From assembly GCA_934725855.1 (NCBI GenBank), contig CAKVCL010000002.1:62001-126000 (forward strand): 64,000 bases of DNA. Direction: 5' to 3'. This DNA is from an uncultured Cellulosilyticum sp. GTDB taxonomy: Bacteria; Bacillota; Clostridia; Lachnospirales; Cellulosilyticaceae. The notes under the pieces are model-generated. The model was not told the DNA's origin, made no database searches, and was given only the letters and a program-made list of their open reading frames with translations. Made by a program: the position numbers and the translations under genes. Shown in pieces: positions 17,974 to 25,505 of the stretch; the first letter of the stretch is position 1; each line of letters starts with the position of its first letter.

Positions 17974-19426
17974 TTACAATGGCGTCATTGTTTTATAAAA
18001 TTCCTGCAACACGTTAAATGCCAGCTTCTTTTTCGTTTTATCTGCCGAAAGAAGTCCTTTGGTATTGTAATATTTCTGGCTGACCGAGGTCCTGCGCAGG
18101 CATCTGAAATCATATAATATCCAAGGTGTCATGCCCTTTATATAAGATATTTTTCTGATGTTTTCTATCTGTTTTTCATATACAAATGCCTGACAATCCT
18201 CTGTTCCCTTGTCAGTTATCGTACCACGGAGTCCTGTATAGGCATCGGCTCCAAACTCTGTAATGATAACAGGTTTATTTGGATTACTGTTTTCAAATAA
18301 TTCCGGAAGCATTTTAAGATCAGCTGTATACCAGCCACAGTATTCATTCAGGCCGATTATATCAAGATGCTGCTCAAGTCTGTCCTCAATCGCATTTTTC
18401 TTATAGTTTACAAGACATGCCGCTGAAACCATTCTGGTACGGTCAAGTCTGTGCGCACACGCAGCCAGATCTCCCATAAATTTTAGTCTGTCATCTGTAT
18501 CATTGTTTTCATTTCCAACTGACCAGATTATGATGCTGGCACGGTTGTAATCCCTGTTTATCAGCTCTGTAAGCTGGTTTTTAGCATCATCATAAGTTTC
18601 TTTTTCTCTAAAATGAACACTCCAGTATACTGGTATCTCCTCCCAAAGCAGAATTCCCAATTCATCGGCAAGCTGCGCCATTCTTTCGCTATGAGGATAA
18701 TGAGCTACTCTCATGAAATTGCATCCCAGCTCCTTTGCAATTCTGATATTTTCGATACGCTCGTCATCACTTAAAGCTTTGCCATGCTCTACGCTGTCCT
18801 CATGACAGCTTATACCGCGAAGAAAAATTTTCTGACCATTTAGCAGAATATCCATGCCATCCACATGTATTTCGCGGAACCCGACTTTATCCTGTATGAT
18901 ATCACTGGCACAGATTAGGCTTACATCATAGAGTTTTGGATTTTCAGGTGTCCATAGCTGCGGTGATGCGTTAAATACGAACTCTCCTTTGCCGTTTTTA
19001 ATCTCAATCCTGAATGATGATTCTGTTATTCCTTTCGAGAAAATCTGTTATATCAAAATAGCAAGGTGTCGAGCCGCCCTTGTGCATTCCGACATATTTT
19101 TTATTTATGTACAGTCTGCAAATATAGTTTGCGGCACCGATTTTTAAGATTACACGCTCATCATCATTTCTCTTTTCATACATGAATTTGCGTGTGAAAA
19201 TCATGCTGCCCTCATAGTGAAAATATAGTCTGTCCATAGTATTCCAGCAGCATGGAAGCTCCATTGTCTCCCATTCATCAAATGAAAAATCTACCGGAAG
19301 TGTATTGCCTCCCTCGTCATAATAATTTTCCTCGTACCATTTGGCAGAGAGGAACGTGTTGTACTGGTCTGTTGCAAAATGCCATGGACCGTTTAGGGCT
19401 TCTCGTTTTCTTAATCTATCGAACAT
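17974..19426 (-). pseudogene. Glycoside hydrolase family 2 (beta-glucuronidase/beta-galactosidase type), internally deleted
   Basis: Minus-strand gene in two frames. The first part (ATG 19426 to stop 19004, 140 residues) is the sugar-binding jelly roll of GH2 ([51 protein letters not shown]). The second frame is open from about 19030 and carries the end of the immunoglobulin-like domain ([17 protein letters not shown]) and the TIM barrel with [15 protein letters not shown], the acid/base motif WSVGNEN and the nucleophile region ITEFGADA. Most of the central sandwich domain is missing, so a deletion of over 100 codons caused the frame change near 19010-19030. An inactive relic; divergent AraC gene probably once regulated it. 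Confidence 0.85.
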
Positions 19427-19513
19427 GTCTTAATTCCTTTCGTGTGAAGTTTATGTTAATTACAATTTATCACATCACGCACGAAAAAAATATCATATAT
19501 TGCGAATTTTATC

Positions 19514-19527
19514 TTGAAACATTTCAA
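19514..19527. promoter_or_regulatory. Inverted repeat in the divergent GH2/AraC intergenic region
   Basis: TTGAAA-ca-TTTCAA is a perfect palindrome in the 168-base gap between the GH2 relic and the AraC gene, upstream of a TATAAT box at 19542-19547. It may be an operator for the AraC protein. No other support. Confidence 0.3.
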
Positions 19528-19594
19528 AAATTGCGTTTATATATAATCTATAAGATAGTTGTCAGTAACGTAACTTTTTAGAGGTAGCTTGGCT

Positions 19595-20599
19595 ATGAAC
19601 GAATTATTTAGAATATCCCACAACAATGAAAAATATAGCAAACCTGTACAGTTTCACAGCCACGATTTCTACGAGATTTATTTTTTCGTAAACGGTAATG
19701 TGAAATACTATATCGAAGACGAAACTTATGACCTGACAAGAGGTGATGTGCTCATAATACCCGCCGGAAAGCTGCATAGACCGGTTATTCAAAGCAACCT
19801 GCCTTACGACAGATATGTACTGTGGCTTTACGGCTCGTATTCTGCGTCAAATGCCGGAATCAGACAGTTTCTTGATGCGATAAGTCATGAAATCGAGAAT
19901 AAAGAGACTCGCCTGGTTTCTTTTAAGGGTAATGTTTTTAAAATTATGATTTCTCTTTTTGATGAGCTGCTTGATAAGTGGTGCAGGCTATATGGATCTG
20001 CCGATTTATATAGTTTGGAATATAATTCATCACATAATACAACATCGGATATTGATTCTGGGGAGTCCACCTTAGAACAGTTACTCCTTACACATGTGTG
20101 TGCCAGCGATAATATTTTAATTTTGGAAAGAATACTCGATTCGTTTAAAACGATTAAAAAAATCGAAGATATCGACAATAGTCTGATCCAACAGGTGATT
20201 TCCTACATCAATTGTAACGTGACGGATTCTCCATTACTGGATGAGTTGGCATCAAAATTTTTTGTGTCGAAATACTACCTGTCCCATCAGTTTAAGGAGT
20301 ATACAAAGCTGACGATTCATCAGTATATATTATCTAAGAAAATTAATCTTGCAAAAGAGTGGCTGGAAAGTGGAAAAAATCCACAGCAGGTGTGCAATCT
20401 GTGTGGGTTTTCTACATATTCTAATTTTTATAAGGTTTTTACAAAGCAGACCGGAGATTCACCAAGAGAGTTCTTAAATAAAACACAAAATCCTACTCAT
20501 ATGAAAGTAAATGCGGATGTAAATTTTGAAATTACCACCGAGGACATGGAAAAACTTAAGAATTTTAAGCATATTGAAAGTTATGGAAACGCTACATGA
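19595..20599 (+). CDS. AraC family transcriptional regulator
   Basis: A 334-residue regulator. The N-terminal cupin sensor domain (about residues 1-150) has QFHSHDFYEIYFFVNGN and GDVLIIPAGKLHRP, as in sugar-responsive AraC proteins. The C-terminal pair of helix-turn-helices covers about residues 195-295 (LDELASKFFVSKYYLSHQFK; CNLCGFSTYSNFYKVFTKQTG; SPREFL). Both a TTG at 19589 and the ATG at 19595 fit the GAGG site; the ATG is preferred. The last 33 residues, from the internal ATG at 20501, do not belong to AraC proteins and resemble the fragment at 17046, so the 3' end appears to be a fusion. Divergent from the GH2 relic. Confidence 0.88.
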   Translation: MNELFRISHNNEKYSKPVQFHSHDFYEIYFFVNGNVKYYIEDETYDLTRGDVLIIPAGKLHRPVIQSNLPYDRYVLWLYGSYSASNAGIRQFLDAISHEIENKETRLVSFKGNVFKIMISLFDELLDKWCRLYGSADLYSLEYNSSHNTTSDIDSGESTLEQLLLTHVCASDNILILERILDSFKTIKKIEDIDNSLIQQVISYINCNVTDSPLLDELASKFFVSKYYLSHQFKEYTKLTIHQYILSKKINLAKEWLESGKNPQQVCNLCGFSTYSNFYKVFTKQTGDSPREFLNKTQNPTHMKVNADVNFEITTEDMEKLKNFKHIESYGNAT

Positions 20600-20629
20600 T
20601 TTGGTTAAGGCAGGAAAAGTGAGGGAAAT

Positions 20630-21046
20630 TTGGAACTCGCATTAGTGCCCGAATCATTTCGTACCGATGTCGTGAAAGAGTCGTTGGATGAGAATAATGT
20701 TATTGTTGAAGATGCAACAGTAGAGACAAGTGCTTTTGCATTGCTATGTGAGTTTGATGGGGATGAGGAAGATTCCAATATGGATTTATTTTTTTTGGAG
20801 ATGTTTGAAAACATTGCATATGTAATGGCAAAACACGCAGACCCTAGCATTTCAGATGTACCAGAGGAATGGCTTGATGAATTTAATACTTTTTCAATAT
20901 ATCAAGTACTTCCGCAGCTTATTGAACTTTGGGGACTCAATGTCAAAACTGATGTTGAGGCTAAAAAAACTTCATCCAACAGAGCGTCAAATGACAACAC
21001 CATTATTTCTTCTGAGGTGTGCGCAGCTTGGCATATCCATCAGTGA
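20630..21046 (+). CDS. Phage tail assembly chaperone-like protein, upstream frame
   Basis: TTG 20630 with a GAGGG site opens a 138-residue acidic protein (LFFLEMFENIAYVMAKHADP, EEWLDEFNTFSIYQVLPQLI, ELWGLNVKTDVEAKK). After the A7 run at 20963-20969 the frame turns into unlikely sequence (SSNRASNDNT), while another frame becomes protein-like. This upstream/downstream-frame pair resembles the G/GT tail assembly chaperones of tailed phages that precede the tape-measure gene, an assignment made from memory of the pattern. No other phage gene is nearby, so it is a stranded prophage piece. Confidence 0.5.
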   Translation: MELALVPESFRTDVVKESLDENNVIVEDATVETSAFALLCEFDGDEEDSNMDLFFLEMFENIAYVMAKHADPSISDVPEEWLDEFNTFSIYQVLPQLIELWGLNVKTDVEAKKTSSNRASNDNTIISSEVCAAWHIHQ

Positions 21047-21155
21047 ACTTGATTTACTTACCATTGGAATGGTTAATGATATGTATGCCGAGAGTAGTAA
21101 TGATGATTACAAATACGCACAGGTAGCCACTCAGGAGGATTTTAACGCATTTTAG
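20961..21155 (+). CDS. Phage tail assembly chaperone-like protein, downstream frame
   Basis: From the A7 run this frame reads LKKLHPTERQMTTPLFLLR, AQLGISISELDLLTIGMVND and ATQEDFNAF, ending at 21155. The segment LTIGMVNDMYxExSND...ATQEDF is the typical C-terminus of a small phage protein, and it lacks its own ribosome-binding site, so it should be made as an extension of the upstream frame. The change needed is +1 (or -2), not the common -1, so either an unusual programmed shift or a one-base mutation in the A run separates them. The frame is formally open from 20856. Confidence 0.5.
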   Translation, partial: LKKLHPTERQMTTPLFLLRCAQLGISISELDLLTIGMVNDMYAESSNDDYKYAQVATQEDFNAF

Positions 21156-21186
21156 CTGAAATTTATGGTTATATAATGACGGTGTA

Positions 21187-21215
21187 TTGACAATAAACGA
21201 ATTTATGCATATACT
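21187..21215 (+). promoter_or_regulatory. Sigma-70 type promoter of relB/yafQ module
   Basis: TTGACA at 21187-21192 and TATACT at 21210-21215 with an ideal 17-base spacer, 24 bases ahead of the antitoxin start. A second TATACT directly follows (21215-21220). Confidence 0.75.
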
Positions 21216-21238
21216 ATACTTGAATGGAGGTGTTCTGT

Positions 21239-21511
21239 ATGGCAACAACAAATTTGAATATTAGAACAGATAAAGCCATCAAGGATCAGGCAGAAAAAAT
21301 TTTCGATGAACTCGGTCTGAATATGACAACCGCTGTAAATATGTTCCTGAGAACTGCTATCCGCGAACATGGCATCCCTTTTGAACTGAAATTGGATGTG
21401 CCAAATGAAACAACAGCGGCTGCGATTGCAGAAGGCAGAAAAATGATGTCTGACCCTTCTGCTCCGAGATATTCAAGTATGGATGCTCTTAAGGTGGCAT
21501 TGGAAGTATGA
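21239..21511 (+). CDS. RelB/DinJ family antitoxin
   Basis: A 90-residue antitoxin of a type II module. The N-terminal ribbon-helix-helix (TTNLNIRTDKAIKDQAEKIF, LGLNMTTAVNMFLRTAIRE) binds DNA and represses the operon; the C-terminal part binds the toxin. The GGAGG site at 21226-21230 fixes the ATG at 21239; an in-frame ATG at 21224 lies upstream of that site and is not used. It overlaps the toxin gene by four bases (ATGA). Confidence 0.93.
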   Translation: MATTNLNIRTDKAIKDQAEKIFDELGLNMTTAVNMFLRTAIREHGIPFELKLDVPNETTAAAIAEGRKMMSDPSAPRYSSMDALKVALEV

Positions 21512-21789
21512 AATATGATGTACAGTTTACCAATCAGTTTAAAAAGGATTTGAAGCTTGCAAAAAAGCAAAATAAAAATCTGGATAAATTGTTTGAGGTA
21601 ATCGATATTCTGGCGAATGGCGGTACGCTGGATGAAAAATACAGAGATCATGATTTGACAGGCAACTATAAAGGTACTCGTGAATGTCACATAGAGCCAG
21701 ATTGGCTACTCATTTATGAAATCCGTGGAGATGTACTTGTTTTGATGCTTTATCGTCTAGGTACACATTCTGAGTTATTTAAGAAATAA
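21508..21789 (+). CDS. YafQ family mRNA interferase toxin
   Basis: A 93-residue RelE-superfamily toxin that cleaves mRNA on the ribosome. Residues that match the catalytic set of E. coli YafQ are all present: H48 (RDHDL), H61 (CHIEPDW), D65 and H87 (GTHSELF). It is coupled to the DinJ-like antitoxin by an ATGA overlap, and a hairpin terminator follows at 21873. It appears intact and functional. Confidence 0.93.
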   Translation: MKYDVQFTNQFKKDLKLAKKQNKNLDKLFEVIDILANGGTLDEKYRDHDLTGNYKGTRECHIEPDWLLIYEIRGDVLVLMLYRLGTHSELFKK

Positions 21790-21872
21790 GTCCAAATCGG
21801 AATTTTGTAAATGTCAATAAAGTAGTAGTGCGTTAGTATCGGGCAGAGAAATCTGATTGATGCTTTCTTTAT

Positions 21873-21899
21873 GCTCGGCAAATATGTCGAGCTATTTTT
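21873..21899 (+). terminator. Terminator hairpin, likely group IIC intron target
   Basis: GCTCG (21873-21877) pairs with CGAGC (21888-21892), followed by TATTTTT. The intron remnant begins at the very end of the T run, which is where group IIC introns insert. Confidence 0.6.
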
Positions 21900-22120
21900 G
21901 GTTTGCGCGCCATGGGCGCGCTCTAACGGGTGCAAGTCCCGAACATGCCTAGGTAGTGGGAAATATATAGCTGAACAAGCAAGGGTGTCCATCGTGAGGT
22001 GGAATCTGAAGGAAGCTGGAGGCAAATCTCTGGTCCGACGAACAGAAATCGCATATAAGGCTAGGCTACGAGAGATAAGTTGGCCAAGAGCAACGAAGTC
22101 TAATAACTACCACTTTTGTA
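21900..22120 (+). ncRNA. 5' fragment of a group IIC intron (domain I only)
   Basis: The sequence opens with a perfect hairpin GCGCGCC-atg-GGCGCGC (21905-21921) and continues with stretches typical of group IIC introns: GGGTGCAAGTCCCG, AAGGGTGTCC, GTGGAATCTGAAGGAAGC and GACGAACAGAAATC, then ATAAGGCTAG. Similarity fades after about 22110. No reverse transcriptase gene and no domain V/VI follow, because an antitoxin gene starts at 22224, so only the first part of domain I is left and it cannot splice. Recognition is from memory of the conserved intron sequence. Confidence 0.75.
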
Positions 22121-22163
22121 GTAGCAGAGAAAATTATGTGTTTGCAAAAACAGTACAAATGTA

Positions 22164-22192
22164 TTGAATTAGAAATGATTTTGCATTATAAT
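22164..22192 (+). promoter_or_regulatory. Promoter of the second toxin-antitoxin module
   Basis: TTGAAT at 22164-22169 and TATAAT at 22187-22192 with a 17-base spacer, 31 bases ahead of the antitoxin start. Confidence 0.7.
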
Positions 22193-22223
22193 AAAGAAAA
22201 TGAATGAAATGGAGGTGCTGATC

Positions 22224-22511
22224 ATGGCTAGTACAATTCAGGTTAGGGTAGAAGACGAGTTAAAGAATAAATCAGATGCCTTATTTAAAGATTTGGGTAC
22301 AGACACGACAACAGCAATCAGAATGTTTTTGACACAGGCTGTTGCGGCAAATGGATTTCCTTTTGAAATAAAAAGGCAGACGGAAACAAATCCATATGCA
22401 CCGATGACCGAGAAAGAGATGCTTGCAAAATTGAAAAAGTCCAGAGAACAGGGAATGTTCAGAGATGCAGATGATGTGATTTCTGATATGAGGTCAAAGT
22501 ATGGATTATAA
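22224..22511 (+). CDS. RelB/DinJ family antitoxin
   Basis: A 95-residue antitoxin with an N-terminal ribbon-helix-helix (STIQVRVEDELKNKSDALF, LGTDTTTAIRMFLTQAVAAN) and a charged C-terminal toxin-binding tail. The GGAGGT site at 22211 selects ATG 22224. It is related to, but clearly different from, the antitoxin at 21239, so this is not a recent duplication. It overlaps the next gene by 11 bases. Confidence 0.92.
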   Translation: MASTIQVRVEDELKNKSDALFKDLGTDTTTAIRMFLTQAVAANGFPFEIKRQTETNPYAPMTEKEMLAKLKKSREQGMFRDADDVISDMRSKYGL

Positions 22512-22815
22512 GATTGTTTTGGCTAGGGATGCGGAGGAGGATCTTGATAGATTTGTCACATATCTTTTGTTTGAAAAGAAAAGTGAGCAGGCTGCAAGAA
22601 ATTTATTAAATGATTTTGAGGCAACAAAGACAAGTTTGATAAATGTTGCCGGAAGTTTGAAACTCTGTGATAATCTTAAACTAAGAGAGTTAGGATACCA
22701 TAGAATCAATTTCTTATCTCATCGATATTTTATGCTGTATCGTATTGAAAATGATACAGTTTATGTGGATAATATTTTTCATGAATTGCAAGATTATGAA
22801 AATAAAATGAATTAA
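22501..22815 (+). CDS. RelE/ParE family toxin
   Basis: A 104-residue protein of the ParE/RelE fold (KIVLARDAEEDLDRFVTYLL, LRELGYHRINFLSHRYFMLY, VYVDNIFHELQDYENKM). It lacks the histidine set of YafQ and looks closer to the ParE branch, whose members inhibit gyrase, but the activity cannot be told from sequence alone. Overlap with the antitoxin gene shows an intact module. Confidence 0.88.
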   Translation: MDYKIVLARDAEEDLDRFVTYLLFEKKSEQAARNLLNDFEATKTSLINVAGSLKLCDNLKLRELGYHRINFLSHRYFMLYRIENDTVYVDNIFHELQDYENKMN

Positions 22816-22829
22816 ATATTTATAAATTC

Positions 22830-22897
22830 CTACCTATTGGGGCTAACTCCTAATTTTGAATATTACTTAAGAGATTACTCGAATAGGTAGTTTTTTT
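22830..22897 (+). terminator. Intrinsic terminator with long loop
   Basis: CTACCTATT (22830-22838) pairs with AATAGGTAG (22882-22890), followed by TTTTTTT. The 43-base loop is unusually long for a terminator. Confidence 0.6.
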
Positions 22898-23019
22898 ATG
22901 GAGCAAAATAGACAAAGAGTATATTGTGCAAAACAAAATTAGCAGGAAGTTGACTTATTCTGCTGTAAGAGTGATATTGTCAATCATTTTTGATTATGTC
23001 CTCAAAAAGTTTAAATATT

Positions 23020-23044
23020 AGCACCTGTCTTTAGGTGCTTTTTA
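23020..23044 (+). terminator. Terminator-like hairpin
   Basis: AGCACCT pairs with AGGTGCT around a short loop, followed by TTTT on the plus strand. No plus-strand gene ends here, so it may stop read-through from the toxin-antitoxin module. Confidence 0.5.
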
Positions 23045-23075
23045 AACATATATTTGATGATAAATGATTAAATAC

Positions 23076-23206
23076 TTGACAGCAGGAACCCGTAAATATG
23101 TAGTACAGGCTTGAGGTCAGGCTCTACCACTTGGAGAAGAACACTCCAAGTGCTAAAGCCTGACGGCACGACAGTGCCAGCCTAACATATTTACCCCTAC
23201 TGTAAA
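23076..23206. other. Strongly folded cloverleaf-like element
   Basis: Nested perfect helices are seen by eye: an outer helix TTGACAGCAGG / CCTACTGTAAA (9 of 11 pairs); GTAAATATGT (23092-23101) / ACATATTTAC (23185-23194); AGGCT (23107-23111) / AGCCT (23179-23183); GTCAGGCT (23116-23123) / AGCCTGAC (23157-23164) capped by CACTTGGAG (23128-23136) / CTCCAAGTG (23144-23152); and GGCAC (23165-23169) / GTGCC (23174-23178). The result is a long stem with a three-way junction. It could be a structured RNA or a miniature inverted-repeat mobile element. I do not recognise a known riboswitch or RNA family. Confidence 0.6.
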
Positions 23207-23325
23207 GTAATGAAACACTGTGTTCAAAGATATAAAATTTCTATAGGAATAATGGATATAACAAATGAAAATTTTGCAGGGCAAACAAACCTACTGATAA
23301 ATATAGGTTAGAAATATTCTAAAAA

Positions 23326-24438
23326 TTATGCGCCTTTTTGAGTATGTTTTTGAGCAGCAACATGTTTATTGAATGATGTAAGACGCCAAGGATGATTCAT
23401 AGGTGGAATATAGACTTTCTTTGGTTTGCTTTCTGGCTTTGGCATATCAAATGATTTAGATGAAGGTACATGGTCTGGCAATAGCTGTAAGGCATAGACT
23501 TCATTATTGATACAAGCATAGAGAGAGTTATCAAAAGCTTTAATAACCATAACTTCATTGCCTTTGCGATAATAGACGGCATTTCCTTGAGAATTAATAG
23601 GAAGATAATATTGATTATTGTATTTTAAACAGCTGCCATTATCCACCTTATGAGTTGAAAGAACAGCTAAAGTGAGATTAATTTGTTCCATTTTAGGTTG
23701 CAAATCAAAAACAGATTTGATACGATCTATAGGCAAGGCAAACTGCTGGTTGAATTTTTGAAGGTAGGAGATCAAAAACTCATTAGCTTCTTCGATAGAA
23801 GAAACACCAGCGAGGCGAAGCTCTATAGGAAGGCGGGATTGAAGAGTGTTGAACATTCTTTCAACCCGCCCTTTTGCTTGTGGAACACTAGAAGTTTTAA
23901 TATTTATGCCAAGTTGTTTGCAAGCATAGCCGAATTGAGTAAATGTGTCTTTTTCAACAGAAGGCTGAGCTTTTTTCTTGTATTCAAAAACAGTACGATT
24001 ATCAGTGAAAAATTCATAAGGGATACCATAGTTAGTAAGAACCTGATGAAGGACGTGATAATAACCGTTTAAGGTTTCTTGATAATCAAAATAAGCCCTA
24101 ACAATATTACCTGTAGCATCGTCAACAGAAATATTTTCGTGTATGCGAAGAAGCTCACAAAAATGAGTGAGATTACAATCAGAATATTTATTGAGATAAA
24201 GTTCAAGGATAAGTTGTTTAAAATGCTCAGATAAAGCATGGGCAGGCTTACGACCACGATTACTATGGATAAAAGCAGCCATACCGTGTTTTTTATAGTT
24301 AGCAATAAGGCGATTAACATGTCGTTTAGAGCATCCTAATTTAAGAGTAGCTCTATCTTTATTGCCATTAGAATCAACAAGGTTTTTAATAATTTCATAT
24401 TTAGTATTTTCATCAGTAGTAAGGATTAAGTTTGTCAT
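23326..24438 (-). pseudogene. DDE transposase of ISNCY-like type, internally deleted
   Basis: A 370-residue frame. The N-terminal helix-turn-helix region is intact (YEIIKNLVDSNGNKDRATLK, SKRHVNRLIANYKKHG, NRGRKPAHALSEHF). At about residue 105 the sequence jumps from RIHENISV directly to DDATGNIVRAYFDYQETLNG, whereas full-length relatives have about 90-100 more residues here, including the first catalytic Asp. The second Asp (FFTDNRTVF) and the Glu (PQAKGRVERMF) remain. The deletion is in frame (around 24125), so the frame looks open but the enzyme should be inactive. Start ATG is preceded by GAGGTGACTTA. Confidence 0.85.
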
Positions 24439-24587
24439 TAAGTCACCTCAAAGTAAGTAGTTAGAAATCTAGTATATAATAATTTGGGACATAATCATAT
24501 GTCATCTAATAAGACATTATCATAAATGAATCATAGGGAATACTTAAGGAAACTTGCAAAACATGGCATTTTAGGAGGAAAAATATT

Positions 24588-25067
24588 ATGATAAAAGTTT
24601 TATTCATCTGCCACGGCAATATTTGTAGAAGTCCAATGGCAGAGTTTGTTTTAAAAGATATGGTGAAAAAAATGGGCATAGCCAATCAGTTTATCATTGC
24701 ATCTGCTGCAACGAGTACGGAGGAAATATGGAATGGGGTAGGTAATCCAGTTTACCCACCCGCCAAAGAAGAGCTTGCACATCATGGAATTTCTTGTGAG
24801 GGTAAAAGGGCTGTCCAGCTTAAAGCATCAGATTATGATGCCTATGATTATTTGATTGGGATGGATACAGCTAATATTCGTAATATAGAGCGTATGACGG
24901 GACATAAAGGAGGCAAAATTGTCATGTTACTTTCGTTTGCAGGAAGTAATCGTTCGGTTATTGACCCTTGGTATAGTCGAAAATTTGACGATACATATAG
25001 GGATGTCGTAGAAGGATGTGAAGCGTTTATAGCGTATTTAAAACAAAAGGGTGAAATAATCGTTTGA
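24588..25067 (+). CDS. Low-molecular-weight protein tyrosine phosphatase
   Basis: A 159-residue cytoplasmic phosphatase. The P-loop CHGNICRS has nucleophile Cys8 and phosphate-binding Arg14 in the CX5R spacing, and the general acid lies in DPWYS near residue 126. Length and layout match the family. It removes phosphate from tyrosine (in some bacteria arginine) residues of proteins. Start has an AGGAGG site. No tyrosine kinase or capsule genes are nearby, so the substrate is open. A strong terminator follows. Confidence 0.95.
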   Translation: MIKVLFICHGNICRSPMAEFVLKDMVKKMGIANQFIIASAATSTEEIWNGVGNPVYPPAKEELAHHGISCEGKRAVQLKASDYDAYDYLIGMDTANIRNIERMTGHKGGKIVMLLSFAGSNRSVIDPWYSRKFDDTYRDVVEGCEAFIAYLKQKGEIIV

Positions 25068-25077
25068 AATTAAAGCG

Positions 25078-25123
25078 CCTGCTTTATTAGGAAGGATGAT
25101 TATTCTTAATAAAGCAGGTTTTT
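25078..25123 (+). terminator. Intrinsic terminator
   Basis: CCTGCTTTATTA (25078-25089) pairs perfectly with TAATAAAGCAGG (25107-25118), followed by TTTTT. Confidence 0.9.
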
Positions 25124-25268
25124 AGTATGAGGTAATTGTAGTGAAAAATGTATAAATAGACGAAGCTAAATATGGATAATAAATCACAAAAAGTCGATTG
25201 TAAACTAAAAAAACTTACCAAGAAAAAATAAAGTTGATAAAATAGATATATAGAAGGAGATGGTAGAA

Positions 25269-25469
25269 GTGAAACGTATAATGAAAGCTTGTTTAGAACA
25301 AACTATCAAATTTGAGATGAATGAAGAGTATAGAAAGTATATTGCAGAGCTTGATAAGAAAAAAACAAAATATAAAATAGTAAATGAAAATAAACAGGCA
25401 GATGGCTCAATAATTATTGAGATTAAGAAGCAGTATAATACGTATCCTTGTGAAGATTATCTTGCATAA
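25269..25469 (+). CDS. Small basic protein of unknown function
   Basis: A 66-residue protein (GTG start, nine bases after AAGGAG) rich in Lys and Glu, with a helix (EMNEEYRKYIAELDKKK) followed by a beta hairpin (YKIVNENKQADGSIIIEIKKQYN). The in-frame ATG at 25260 touches the ribosome-binding site and is less likely. It sits 36 bases before the CarD-like gene and is probably co-transcribed with it. I recognise no family. Confidence 0.65.
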   Translation: MKRIMKACLEQTIKFEMNEEYRKYIAELDKKKTKYKIVNENKQADGSIIIEIKKQYNTYPCEDYLA

Positions 25470-25505
25470 TAAAGGTTCTAGATAAGAAGAATGGAGGAAG
25501 TAAAA

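Larger units (their letters stand above)
22991..24497. mobile_element. Insertion sequence with short terminal inverted repeats (degenerate)
   Basis: TGATTATGTCCTCAAA at 22991-23006 recurs in inverted orientation as TTTGGGACATAATCA at 24483-24497 (15 of 16 positions with one extra base). They bracket a minus-strand transposase with an internal deletion. The left 335 bases hold no gene but a hairpin (23020-23044) and a folded element (23076-23206), which may itself be an insertion into the IS. No target-site duplication is evident, so the borders are provisional. Confidence 0.5.

Noticed and set aside
23076..23206. attC-like integron recombination site
   Set aside because: GCCTAAC at 23181 fits one core site, but no matching GTTRRRY is found at the other end, and no integrase or cassette array is present.
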